Origin: Sipunculus nudus
Taxonomy: Eukaryota > Annelida > Sipuncula > Golfingiida > Sipunculidae
Length of the DNA stretch: 64,000 bases
Assembly (NCBI GenBank): GCA_026874595.1
Contig: CM049316.1
Span: 3,052,339-3,116,338, forward strand
Reading direction: 5' to 3'
The notes beneath the pieces were generated by a model. The model made no database searches. It was not told the DNA's origin and saw nothing but the letters and a program-made list of their open reading frames with translations. Both the position numbers and the translations under genes were made by a program. Below, piece after piece: positions 39,901 to 51,900 of this stretch. Within the stretch, counting starts at the first letter, position 1, and each line of letters opens with the position of its first letter.

Positions 39901-42900
39901 TCATTAATATCTCATTACTCTTGGACAACAGTGAGGTAGATGTATTTTACATCATTGATATATCATTACTCTTAGACAACAGTGATGTAGGTGTATTTTA
40001 CATCATTGATATCTCATTACTCCTGGACAACAGTGAGGTAGATGTATTTTACATCATTGATATATCATTACTCCTGGACAACAGTGAGGTAGATGTATTT
40101 TACATCATTGATATATCATTACTCTTAGACAACAGTGAGGTACGTGTATTTTACATCATTGATATCTCATTACTCCTGGACAACAGTGAGGTAGATGTAT
40201 TTTACATCATTGATATATCATTACTCCTGGACAACAGTGAGGTAGATGTATTTTACATCATTGATATATCATTACTCTTGGACAACAGTGAGGTAGATGT
40301 ATTTTACATCATTGATATCTCATTACTATTGGACAACAGTGAGGTAGATGTATTTTACATCATTGATATCTCATTACTCTTGGACAACAGTGAGGTAGAT
40401 GTATTTTACATCATTGATATCTCATTACTATTGGACAACAGTGAGGTAGATGTATTTTACATCATTGATATATCATTACTCTTGGACAACAGTGAGGTAG
40501 ATGTATTTTACATCATTGATATATCATTACTCTTGGACAACAGTGAGGTAGATGTATTTTACATCATTGATATCTCATAACTATTTGACAACAGTGAGGT
40601 AGATGTATTTTACATCATTGACATCTCATTACTTTTGGACAACAGTGAAATAGATGTGTTTTACATCATTGATATCTCATTACTCCTGGACACAGTGAGG
40701 TAGATGTATTTTACATCATTGATATCTCGTTACTATTTGACAACAGTGAGGTAGATGTATTTTACTTTGTTCACAGACAGGATATGTATATAAGTTACAG
40801 TTATGACCTTTATGTAATACCAAAAATCTCAGGCATGCATAGGACATAACAAAGGGGCTATGTCATTGATCTTTATAGCTGAAGGTACCTTGTATGAACC
40901 TTGCGCGAGATCCCCACAGGGAAACAGACTGAACAGCACATAAAAAATCATGAAATCCACAGGACTTAATATTGGTCTAGAAAACTGCATTCTATGGAAT
41001 GCATGAATCCATTATTTTTTATTATTATTGGGGGTCCCTATTATTGATTGCTCCCCAAAAAAAGTTTGCATTCACTTATTTTCCCCATATTTCAAGGTGC
41101 ATTCATGCACAAGTGACTGTACATTTGTGAATATTCTTTGATGATGTTTCCTGAATCTGGATCATAGGCCAGATCCACATTAAAATCTAATCAATTATTC
41201 ATTGGCCTATTGCTGAAATGCCCTGACAATTTCAAGAGATACCACTCATGATTGCGTGAATTATGTTGTGAACAAACACACATGAACGAGGCAGAGGAAG
41301 TGTTCATTCTTTTCATATGCATGTTTCATCATATTCTTCCATTAGATAGTGACACCTGCAGGGCATGGACCTTTACATAAAAATAGATTTAGATAACTGT
41401 TAACGTGAAACCAGCATCCTGCCAATCCACTCAGCTGTAAGTTTGCAGTTAAGGAGGCTGAGAGGATAAAATGGCCGTGTGAAAGGCTGCTTTCTTCACT
41501 GAGTGAGAGTGACCTTTAAACACGAGTCTTGGACTAAATTCATACAAGAACGTGGCATTGAATGCAGGCACTGTGGGAGTAACTTGAAAGTGGCGGTGAC
41601 CTTCATCCAAGGAAAACTCTCTCTGTGACCTGGATCATTCCTAGATGTAATGTTGGGGCACTGGGTTCTGAGAATTTGGCTTGTATTACATCAGCAAAAT
41701 TCTTAAGCTGGGTAATGTGTTTTTAAGCTGTGTAACTGAACTCTTATATCATGCTCTCCTTTTGAAACCTTATTATTTCTACAGAAGCATAGTACCAAAC
41801 TAGACGACCTGAGGTCGAACGCTTGCCGGAAGTGACCTGAAATAAGACAGCGAAATAGATGGACAGTTACTAGGCAGACAGACAGGGAACATTTGGATCT
41901 GATCAAATGAAAAACCTCTATCATTGGGGAAACAGAAGCACATATGAATAAGGTCTTGCTCATTTTCAAAAGTCAAAGAGGAGTAGACAGACAGACAGAC
42001 GGACAGACAGATAGAGACATTAATAGTGTTATTATTAGTAGCCATCCTATAGAGGACAATCCATTTTTGGACAGAAATAAAAATAATGGAAGTCCAACTG
42101 AATCCTTGGCAGTTCTTCTAATCTTTAGTGCTGGAAATAAGAAAAAGCGATGAAAATGAAACTTGAAGAGTTGAACGTCCAGAATGCCGAAATGCAAGCG
42201 AAGCCGCGTTCTTGTGAGACAGAGACCCGACCTCTGGGTCTGGGAGACTTGACCTTTCATTCCTGGACAAGCTAGGTGCCTATCTAGACCATCCTTTAAG
42301 GTCTCGGCTTAAATTAGGGCTGTCCATGAAGAAAAAAGGTAGCCGGTCAGCCTGCGTCCGGGAATTATAAAATTCCAAGAAGTCCTGCCCATCACGGATT
42401 AACTGTAATGTCCCCTTCGTGTAAGTTATCTGTAATGTTAAATTTAATATATGTTAAAAATCGGAATCTTTGGTTAAAAAAGGAAAGCAGGGATTTTTAA
42501 GGAGTCTGAAGTGGCAGGTAACCCGATAAAAAATTGTGAGGCCCTAGTTCCGTGGTGGGTTAGGACTTCATATATAAAAACTATTTACTGGCATCCGAAA
42601 GGGGTGCTGTCAAATTTTTTTTGCGCCTGCCGCACGTTTGTGAATAAAAACGGTACACTTGACAGGGGCGCGATGGAAATTTAAGAGGAAAGGTGGTAAT
42701 CCCAAGCCGTAGTTGAGTTGTTTTGACCCCAGACTTTGCAGTCCTAGCTGAAATAGGCATGGGACGGGCTCTTTTTTAAACCCGGAACGCCAGAAGAGGC
42801 TGGAGATTGAATGAAGGATTGGGCCATTTTTTATCCGAAAAACCTGGGAATTGGCAATTTAAAAAAATGACAGGGACCTTCTTAGCCCGTTCCAGCTCAG

Positions 42901-45900
42901 GGAACGGTCATTAGAATATTGTCGGGAATCCTTATTATCCTACCTGTGGGCTGGGACGGTCCAGAAAACCGCACTTACACGGGTATCCATAAAATTGTAT
43001 GTCACTTTTTGTCATTAATAAATACATATATATCTATAACGCGGGCAGCTGGAGAATTCATCATGATGATATCATTAAATGTGAGCAAAGGTACAATTTA
43101 TGTTTTGTACCATATTTCCTTAAGAACCTGTAAATTTGATATCCTGCATGGTTTTGTTACGGTTTGCACAGTAAACTGCTGAAACAATATATAGTGTTTA
43201 GCGTTTTCGTCTTATGTAAGATCGGTAGTCAATGTTAGCTGGTGTTCCAGATTGGTGTTAGTGGCAGTCCCACATTGTTTGCGCTGGTTATTATTTCGGT
43301 AATTTAACAGTGAATAAATGTCTTAAGAGTTATATAGTGTTAGATTTTAAATGATTTTAACGTGTAATTAAAAGTATCATTGAATATAAAAGCTCTCTGG
43401 AAAATCTCCGTGAATTCTCCGGGAATTCCCCGCGTTTACGTATATACGCATTATCAGCCGTATGAAAGTTTTGTCCGCTTTCATGATGTTTGGCGAGCCC
43501 CGGACACAAATTTCAGACGAGATGGACTAAACCCCGCCCCGGTAGGATAGTTTGGACTCTGAAGAAACGAACCCTCGCAGGAAATGCGGTGGGACGGGCT
43601 TTTTCTTATTCGATGAACGCTCGAACAGGGTGGTGAATGGTTGAAAAAATAGGGTCATTTTCACTGTCATCTTGAATACCAGAATAAATATTTTTTTTTA
43701 AATTCACAGAGACTTGCTCATCCATTAACAGCAGAAAAAAATGTTCATTCAAATGTTGTTTGGTGTCCATTGTACCCTCGCCCACCGCCGGGATCCAAAG
43801 AGAAGCCTGGATTTTACTGACAAAACACAACCACCCCCCCCCCCCCCAAAAAAACAAAACTTTTATTCATTTTATTTTCATTTTTTATTGCTGGATGTAG
43901 TTGAATATCATGGTTTATTTATAAAAAAATAAGATGCAATTCATTGGATGAAAAGAGATTTTATTAAATATATTGATACATGTTTATAACAGTTTGATAT
44001 TTGATTTTTTTTTAATTTATAGACAGACAATTTGTTACCTCAAATCTGTACTCATGGTCCAACATGCATGTTTTTGGTGTCCTCAGGGCCATTTTAGGGT
44101 GTATATCCATGATAACAAGATAATATTACCTTGTTCCCACCAGCAAACATTTCAAGCCCCCAGAAAGCTGATTTCAGCTGAGGACAGTAATATGGCTTAT
44201 TATACACAGGCAAATAGTGTTTTGGACCACCTCATCTCCACCAGACTCATCACACACACCTGGTTTGGCTATCATTGCAATCCATTTACACCCACTGGCT
44301 GGAATCTCAAAGCATTTGGTTCAAATCCCTCAGAAAAAAAATTAGGGCCAGTTTGAATTTCCAAATCTGTACACAGTGGACATAGTGATATACAGGGAAA
44401 ATCCATTTTTTACCTCAAATCTGTAATGATGGTCCCACAAACATGGTTTAGGTGTCATTAGGCACAATTCAGGGTGTATATACAGGGAAACAAGATAATA
44501 TTACCCTGCAGACACAAACAAAAATTTCAAGCCCCCAGAAACCTGATTTCAGGCCAGTTTATGCTTATACACAGTCAAATAGGTTTTGGCCCCCTTCATC
44601 TCCACCAGACTCTTCACACACACCTGGTTTGGGTTTCATTGTAATCCATCACACCCACTGGCTGGCATCTCCAAGCATATAGCTCAACTTCTTCAGAAAA
44701 AAATATAGACCACTTTAAAGTTTTTCAAATCTGGTCATAGTGGTTTATGCAGAAATCAATTGTTCTGATCTCAAATCTGAAATAGTGGTCATAGAACATT
44801 GGTTGGTTCTTGTATGATTTTATTCAATTTACAATCAATATGCAGGAAAACATGGCATTTTATTTTACTTCAATACACCAACAATAAACAATCTAAGGAC
44901 AAGTGAACAGGCTACCATACATATCTCAGGTAAAGGAAAACAGCAAATGTTGTTTACATTGAGGACACATGGCAACCAGGTGGTTGGCGCTGGTCTGTGA
45001 AGCTTACGAAGCAACAATCAAAGGAAGACGATAACAGCACAATAGAAGTCTTCTTCATGGGCCATCGCACACCCATAGAACATGGCTCCAACTGTCAAGT
45101 GTAATGCCCCTGCCGACATTTACTATCACATACTGCCGCCACTTATGGTCACGGCAATAGCATGTACTTGTTTATTTGAAGAAAAAATGATCCCAGATTT
45201 GACGAAACTTACAATATAATCGAGATGTGACCGAGAGTGTTAGACGCTATCGAATGCTGAAAACCAAAGGTCTTCAGCATTTAAATAACAAAATTATATG
45301 TGTATCTTTGAATGGTCCCATGTTCTCGTTTGACAAGAAATGGTGCGAGATATGACGAGATATTCAATTTTGTCACTTCAAACTAGTCAAGTGAATCTTG
45401 AACAAAAGAAAAATAAAATCTCTGGCATTAAAATGACAGAGATATACACATTTGTTCGAATTCTCGAATATTCTCGTTTGGCGGGAGATGATACGAGATG
45501 TGGCGAGATGTAAGTTATTATCATGTTAAGCTTCCAAAATGCAACAAAATGCTGAAAACTGCTCCTCTTTAGCCGAAAAGGTGACCGAGTTATTAGCATT
45601 TCTGTGAAATCTCGTAATTTCTCGTTTGACGGTAAACCGAGCAAAATTAGACGAGACTTGCAATTGAATGACTTAGAACCAAGGGGAAGCAGCCTTATGC
45701 AAAAAACTAGACCCTTGAAACATAAATATTAACCGAGATAGAAGCCAAAAACTGCATATTTTCAGATCGTCAAGTTTAACCCACAAATTTGGTAACCATG
45801 GTAAAGGCAGCACAAAGCTACATGTGCGGAGGAATAAGCCAATGTTCCTAGTTTCAGATACAACGATAAAAATAGTGCCATGTTTAAAATTATTTTAGAT

Positions 45901-48900
45901 ATTGCAGAAAAATGATATGTTACAGTGTTTCAGGTACCACGCCCCCTGGTGGCTATTTCCAAAAAATGAAAAATTGATTTCGAGATATTTATAAATAACA
46001 CAAAATATATCAATTTCAAAGCCATTGTTAAAAAAATGCAACCTGTAGGTCATATTTAATGAAATCTCGAAGACTCTCGTTTGACGAGAAACGGTGCGAG
46101 ATTTTGCAAGATTTTTGATTGGATCACCGAGAACTTACCAAGGGCTACAAGATGCAAAAAAATTGACCTCTCCAGCATAAAAACTGACAGAGTTAGAAGC
46201 TGAAAACTGCATATTTTCAAAATTCAAAAGTTTTACCCCAAAAATAGAGAAATCTGGCAATAGCGCACTTTGGCACCTATGCGCAAAAATAGGCCCATGG
46301 ACCCAAGTTGAAGGTGCTGTGATGGAAATGGCCCAATGTTTAATAGTTCTGGAGGTATAGCACCAAAACAAATTTTCATGTTTTTTCATCTGCAACGCCC
46401 CCTGGCGGCCATTTCCAAAATCTGAAAAAACAATTTCGAGATATTCTTGTGTTACATAAAATATCTCAGAATCAGTACGATTGCTGCAAATTTGAAAAAT
46501 ATCACGAAATTCCATGATTTCTCCCCAAAATTGCGTAACCATGGTAACAGCAAATTTAAGTAAGCTACATGTCAAAAGAAAGGCCAGGTGATGACGAAAA
46601 AAATGAGCTATTGCAGAAGTGGATAAGCCTATTTATGGCGAAGTTATAGTGCAAAAACCGTTAACCATACCTGTCGTGACCTTGACCTTGACCTTTGACC
46701 TATTTTAACCAAAAACAATAGGGCACCTAGAAATTATGTTTTTCATCATCCCTGTAAGTTTCAAGGTGATTGTGGCAAAATTGTGGCCAGGAGAGTGCAG
46801 ACAAACAAACAAACAGACAAACAGACATATGCAACTGAGTAATATGCTTGCCGAAATCTTTGATTCCGGCAAGCAAAAAACAAGAAAACTGATATATTCG
46901 GATCTTTAACCGGCCACTGTTTGGAGTCACATGATGAGTAAAGAAATATTTTGATGGTCTAGTAAAGAAACCCTGCATTTTTCATCCTGCCAATATTAAA
47001 CCTACCTGAATCAATCTTCCCATTGATAGCACTCATAGCCCTCAGACCATTGATACAGCCTAACAGGCAGTAGATCTTGCAAAAGTATTTGCTCCTTATT
47101 TTAGGGGACAATAATCAACATCAGTGTGTCATTATTGTGGCTGCATTGTTTATTAATTCCAGTTCATTTTTGTGTCTATGAGATTTTCATCTGGCCTCTC
47201 ACTCTCCAGTACTACTACTCATTTTAATAGATTTCCTTTATTGGTACAGTGCTCAAGGTGTGAGAGACATATTGGACGGGACAAACACAAAGAATAAGCA
47301 AGAGTGCTTCTTTGTACTTTTGTTATTGCCTCATTGTATTTTAGTTCATATTTTGTTCACAAGTTGGCAGCACTGTCCATTCAGGCCATGAAACATTTTA
47401 TAATGTTAAACATTTCCCCCAGGAGATACTGTAATATTAAAAGAATCCTATCTGTTATCTCATTTTCAGCAAAGAAGTATCAGTCTAAGGAATTTTCCAA
47501 ATATCACATCCTTCTGGCTTTAATTTTAAAGATTAAGTTTAAGAGGAGCATGTGTACAGATAGAGTGCTATAGTTTTGGGGTATTTAATGGGATATGTGT
47601 AGGGTCTCATTAAAAATTGTGTAGTCCGTCTATATTTTGATCATATTCTGTGTATCAGACCTATCATTTCATCAATGGTGGTGTCCATGTCAGGGATACT
47701 CATAAATAGGGCTTGATGGATATTTCCACAGCCCTGTCATTAGATACATGGAGAATTCTAGTGGGACTGTCCTGGTTTGTACCACACCTATGTCTTGTCA
47801 GACCAGTTTATCTATTTCCAACAGGGATAGTTTTGTTTGTACCACACCAAAGCCCTATCAGACCAGGTTATTTATGTCCACCAGGGATAGTTATGTTTGT
47901 ACCCCACCAGTGCCCTGTCAGACAAGGTTATTTTATGTCCCCGAGGGATAGTTATGTTTGTACCATATCAAACGCCTTCTCAGACCAGGTTATTTATGTC
48001 CACCAGGGATAGTTATGTTTGTACTGCACCAATGCCCTGTCAGACCAGGTTATTTATGTCTGCAAGGGATATTTATGTTTGTACAACACCAGTGCCCTGT
48101 CAGACCAGGTTATTTTTTGTCCACCAGGGATAGTTATGTTTGTGCCACACCAACGCCTTGTCAGACCAGGTTATTTATGTCCACCAGGGATAGTTATGTT
48201 TGTACCACACCAATGCCCTGTCAGACCAGGTTATTTATGTCCACCAGGGATAGTTAAGTTTGTACTGCACCAATGCCCTGTCAGACCAGGTTATTTATGT
48301 CCACCAGGGATAGTTATGTTTGTACCGCACCAATGCCCTGTCAGACCAGGTTATTTATGTCCACCAGGGATAGTTAGGTTTGTACCACACCAATGCCCTG
48401 TCATACCAGGTTATTTATGTCCACCAGGGATAGTTATGTTTGTACCACACCAATGCCCTGTCAGACCAGGTTATTTATGTCCACCAGGGACAGTTAGGTT
48501 TGTACTGCACCAATGCCCTGTCAGACCAGGTTATTTATGTCCACCAGGGATAGTTAGGTTTGTACTGCACCAATGCCCTGTCAGACCAGGTTATTTATGT
48601 CCACCAGGGATAGTTATGTTTGTACTGCACCATCGCCCTGTCAGACCAGGTTATTTATGTCCACCAGGGATAGTTAAGTTTGTACTGCACCAATGCCCTG
48701 TTAGACCAGGTTATTTATGTCCACCAGGGATAGTTAGGTTTGTACCACACCAATGCCCTGTCAGACCAGGTTATTTATGTCCACCAGGGATAGTTAGGTT
48801 TGTACTGCACCAACACAGGATATCCTGAACCTGTATTATGTGGCAACTATATGCGGCAACTATATGCTGAGTATAAAAGATACTTGATAGATGTTCCTGC

Positions 48901-51900
48901 TAAGAACCTAATGTTTCTCAGTTTTATACTTTCAACATTGCTGGATAAATAGCTACAAAAGGTATCATTTTAATTTCTTTACCTTGTCATCTAGAGGTTG
49001 GTTAATAACATTGATCAATAATTCTTTAGCATAAGGCCTAGCAATAGAGCACATCAAATTGACTTTATTGTACCCTTGTAGGGCAGACTGTTGTTTTGTC
49101 CTTGCTGGTTCAATCTGTCCTAGACAACCACTTGGAAAATGAGACCATTTTATCGAGGTCCTGTGTTTGGTCAGAATTTCGTGATTTGTCTGTATATCAT
49201 TGTGTGCAGATTTACTGAAAAGTATGTTCATAGATTTATAAGAAGTTGATATTCCTGCATACTTTTTTTTACATATTCAGCTTAGATGACTGTAAGTTGA
49301 CTGAACCATAGTAATGACAATTACACTTACTTTTTCAAACAAACCCATTTCTTTGCATAAGGATCTGATAAATTTATGATCATAGACAGCCTGTCAGCCT
49401 CAGCTGAGCACCATGACCCATGCGTCCCTTGTTCAGTAAAACTCTAGTCTAACTGGTAGTAGGACCGCCTGGGTCATTATATTTGGGCACCTGGTTGGTC
49501 TTGGTCCCGTCACATCACAGGATACAGCAGTTCCTGTGGGAGGAACAAAAAACGGATTGCTTTATGCATGAAATATCACATCATTTTGGAGGCCAGCTGG
49601 ATGGCCCCCAGTGGCTGTCCCATGTTGGTTATGGCTGCTCAGTATTCACCGTGTCTAGGGTGTCCATTTAAACAGGTTTCGTGTGAGCAGATACAGTCAG
49701 ACAGATTGAATGTCTGGAGCACTAGGAGTGAGACTGCCATGTCAGTATGTTGTTTAGTTTGTATATTTGTGCCTGTTTGCCCTTTTGGTTTGGATTCCGT
49801 TAAAACGTCAATCAGGATATAGTGGCATTCAGAAGGTGGGCCATTAAGAGAGTGTACAATCTTCAGGTGTCCTTGCCTGCTGCATCTGTTGCTGACTGAA
49901 GGCTTTAGGGCTGTGCTGCTTCTGTCATGCAAGAGCTGTGTTTCTTTCTGCAAAGTCTAACAGTTTCATATGATAGATTTAAAATATTGTGGTTTCTCCA
50001 TAAGGCTGATGCAGCTTGTGAGGCTGTTCACTTTGTTGATTTTTGTTGAGTCAAACCACAGGAAAGTCAAATATTTCTGATCATTAAGTCAAATCTAGGG
50101 TGAAGTCTTGAGCCATCAACTAACTCAATTTTCTAACAGGCATGATCTGTTTTAGGTAGTAAGGGTTTTGTGATATCAGAATCAAAATTATAATTAATTG
50201 TTGTAAAGTATGCTGTAGAGTAACATGATTTTTTTTATATTTTTTAAGCCTATTAATTAAAAAAGCATCTTGATTGAGCTTTAATTCTACATTTGTCTGA
50301 CAAAAATTCTTAGGTTAATAAAAATTGATAGCCCACAAAATGGTGCATGATGGGAGCATAGTGGACTGATCCTTAGAGTACTGACATTGTTCTGATGGTC
50401 TTCTTTTTAAGACCCTAGCCATGGTCTTAACCACAAGGGTACAACCTCCCCACCTATGAATCAGTGGGTACTGGTCATTGGAGGGAGGCAAATGTAGAAA
50501 TGACCTAGCACCCACAATGGCTGCTGAATGTGTATGCTCTCTAGAGGAAAAATAAAGCTACAAGAATGACCAGGTCCAAGAGAGCAGGAAGACAGTGTGT
50601 AAAGCAGGATGAGACAAACATCGTCAGTGATTCTGGAGTGTAATGGTGTTTTGCAAAGGTGCTGGACTTGTGATCAAGCGGTCATGGGTTCAAATCCCGT
50701 AACCTCTAACTTCTTCGCTAAGACCAGGTCTCAGCCACAAGTGTGCTCACCGGTATGTCTACCCAGCATTACAAATGGGTACCAGATTAAATGCCAACTG
50801 TGTATGGTAGGCCCTGGCAACATAAAAAAAATGTGTGTAGTCTCTGTAGTGTCCTCAGAGAGCTACCACTGGGAAGTAAAATTGTAAAGTCTTCTGAGCC
50901 AGTTATTGGGAAGGGGACCTGCAACTTTAATTTTTATCAGACTATTTAAACCAAACATTTCACTTCTGTCAAAATCCATGAAATCAAATTTCCATGAATT
51001 CTTAAATCTTCAGTATTTGAGGACCAAGGGAAGGGTGCATCTGTGTTACAAGATGTCTTATGATTCAAGTTAGGCAGATTGATTCACCTGATGAATATTC
51101 ATTACTTATCACAGGATGATGATGATGATGATGATGATGAAGAAGAGGTTGATGGGGCTGCAGATGATGATGATGATGTATTTGAGGATAAAAACAAAGT
51201 GACACCCAGCCCGCTGTCTCCACTCACGCCCCTCTCACCCCCACCACTTACCCCTCAGCCTTCACCGTGGAACAAGCCAGGTAGGACTAAACAACAGTGA
51301 TTATGTTGATTTAAGATAAGCTTAATCCTTAAGGTGAAGATATATGAATAATTTCCATTTCACAACTAAAGATAAAGAATATGTCTATCCTCAGTTATAG
51401 ACTGAAATATACTGTCCATCTATAACTATAGATTGACAGTGTACTGTCCATCAGCAACAGTAGGTTGAGAGTAAAAAAACTAAAGTGTTCACCCCAACTA
51501 GAGGCTGACAGTATAATGTACATTGGTAACTATAGATTGACAGTATAGTGTGTGACTTTAAATTGACAGTATGGTGTCCATCTGTAACTATAAATTGATA
51601 GAATGATGTCCATCTATGACTATATAATGACAGTATAATGTCCATCTGTAACTATAGGTTGACAATATGATGTCAATATGTATTTATAAATTGACAGCAT
51701 AGTGTCCATCTGTAACTATAAATTGACAGTATAATGTCAATCTGTAACTATAAATTGACAGTATGATGTCCATCTGTAACTATAAATTGACAGTATAATG
51801 TCCATCTGTTATTGGTTGACAGTATAATGTCTGTCTGTAACTAAAGATTTAAGAGTAAAATGTGCATCAGGAACTATAGATTGACAGTATAATGACCATC

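Larger units (their letters stand above)
41800..46881 (-). mobile_element. Element E6, Helentron/HINE-like, minus orientation
   Basis: Read on the minus strand, the 5' end is at 46881: a T-run and the hairpin GCTTGCCGGAATC … GATTTCGGCAAGC (46846-46874), then a TGTCTGTTTG microsatellite (46799-46829). The 3' end has the inverse arm TTCCGGCAAGC (41821-41831) and finishes CTAG (41803-41800) followed by TTT. The span of about 5 kb without a coding region is long for this group and may include other insertions. Homologous segments at 42735-42840 and 43578-43690 (both with GGGACGGGCT … GAACGC … GG(T/C)CATTTT) show an old internal duplication. The 146-codon minus-strand frame at 46135-46575 has no recognised domain. 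Confidence 0.55.

Noticed and set aside
29672-40580. Several long + strand open frames (355 to 1001 codons) as protein-coding genes
   Set aside because: They are the 51-bp satellite read in its one open frame, since 51 is a multiple of three. Start codons are just ATG-creating frame breaks, and there are no separate promoters, domains or flanking coding sequence. Only the first units, continuous with exon 5, have a plausible coding link.
29352-40765. CRISPR-like or phage-type direct repeat array
   Set aside because: Units are contiguous without unique spacers, and the locus is an animal intron.
46135-46575. 146-codon minus-strand frame as a transposase or other element-encoded protein
   Set aside because: No recognisable catalytic motif or domain. 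It lies in diverged internal repeats of E6.
48019-48828. 269-codon frame as a gene
   Set aside because: It is the 60-bp satellite. The period is a multiple of three, the edges decay into stops, and no homology or splice context is seen.
50660-50710. Functional tRNA gene
   Set aside because: A B-box is present, but the acceptor stem does not pair and the sequence continues into a SINE-like body with a related copy nearby.
51079-51300. 73-codon frame starting at an ATG upstream of the Asp run as an independent gene
   Set aside because: The ATG and first codons lie in intron 5, before the acceptor at 51114. The rest is spire exon 6.
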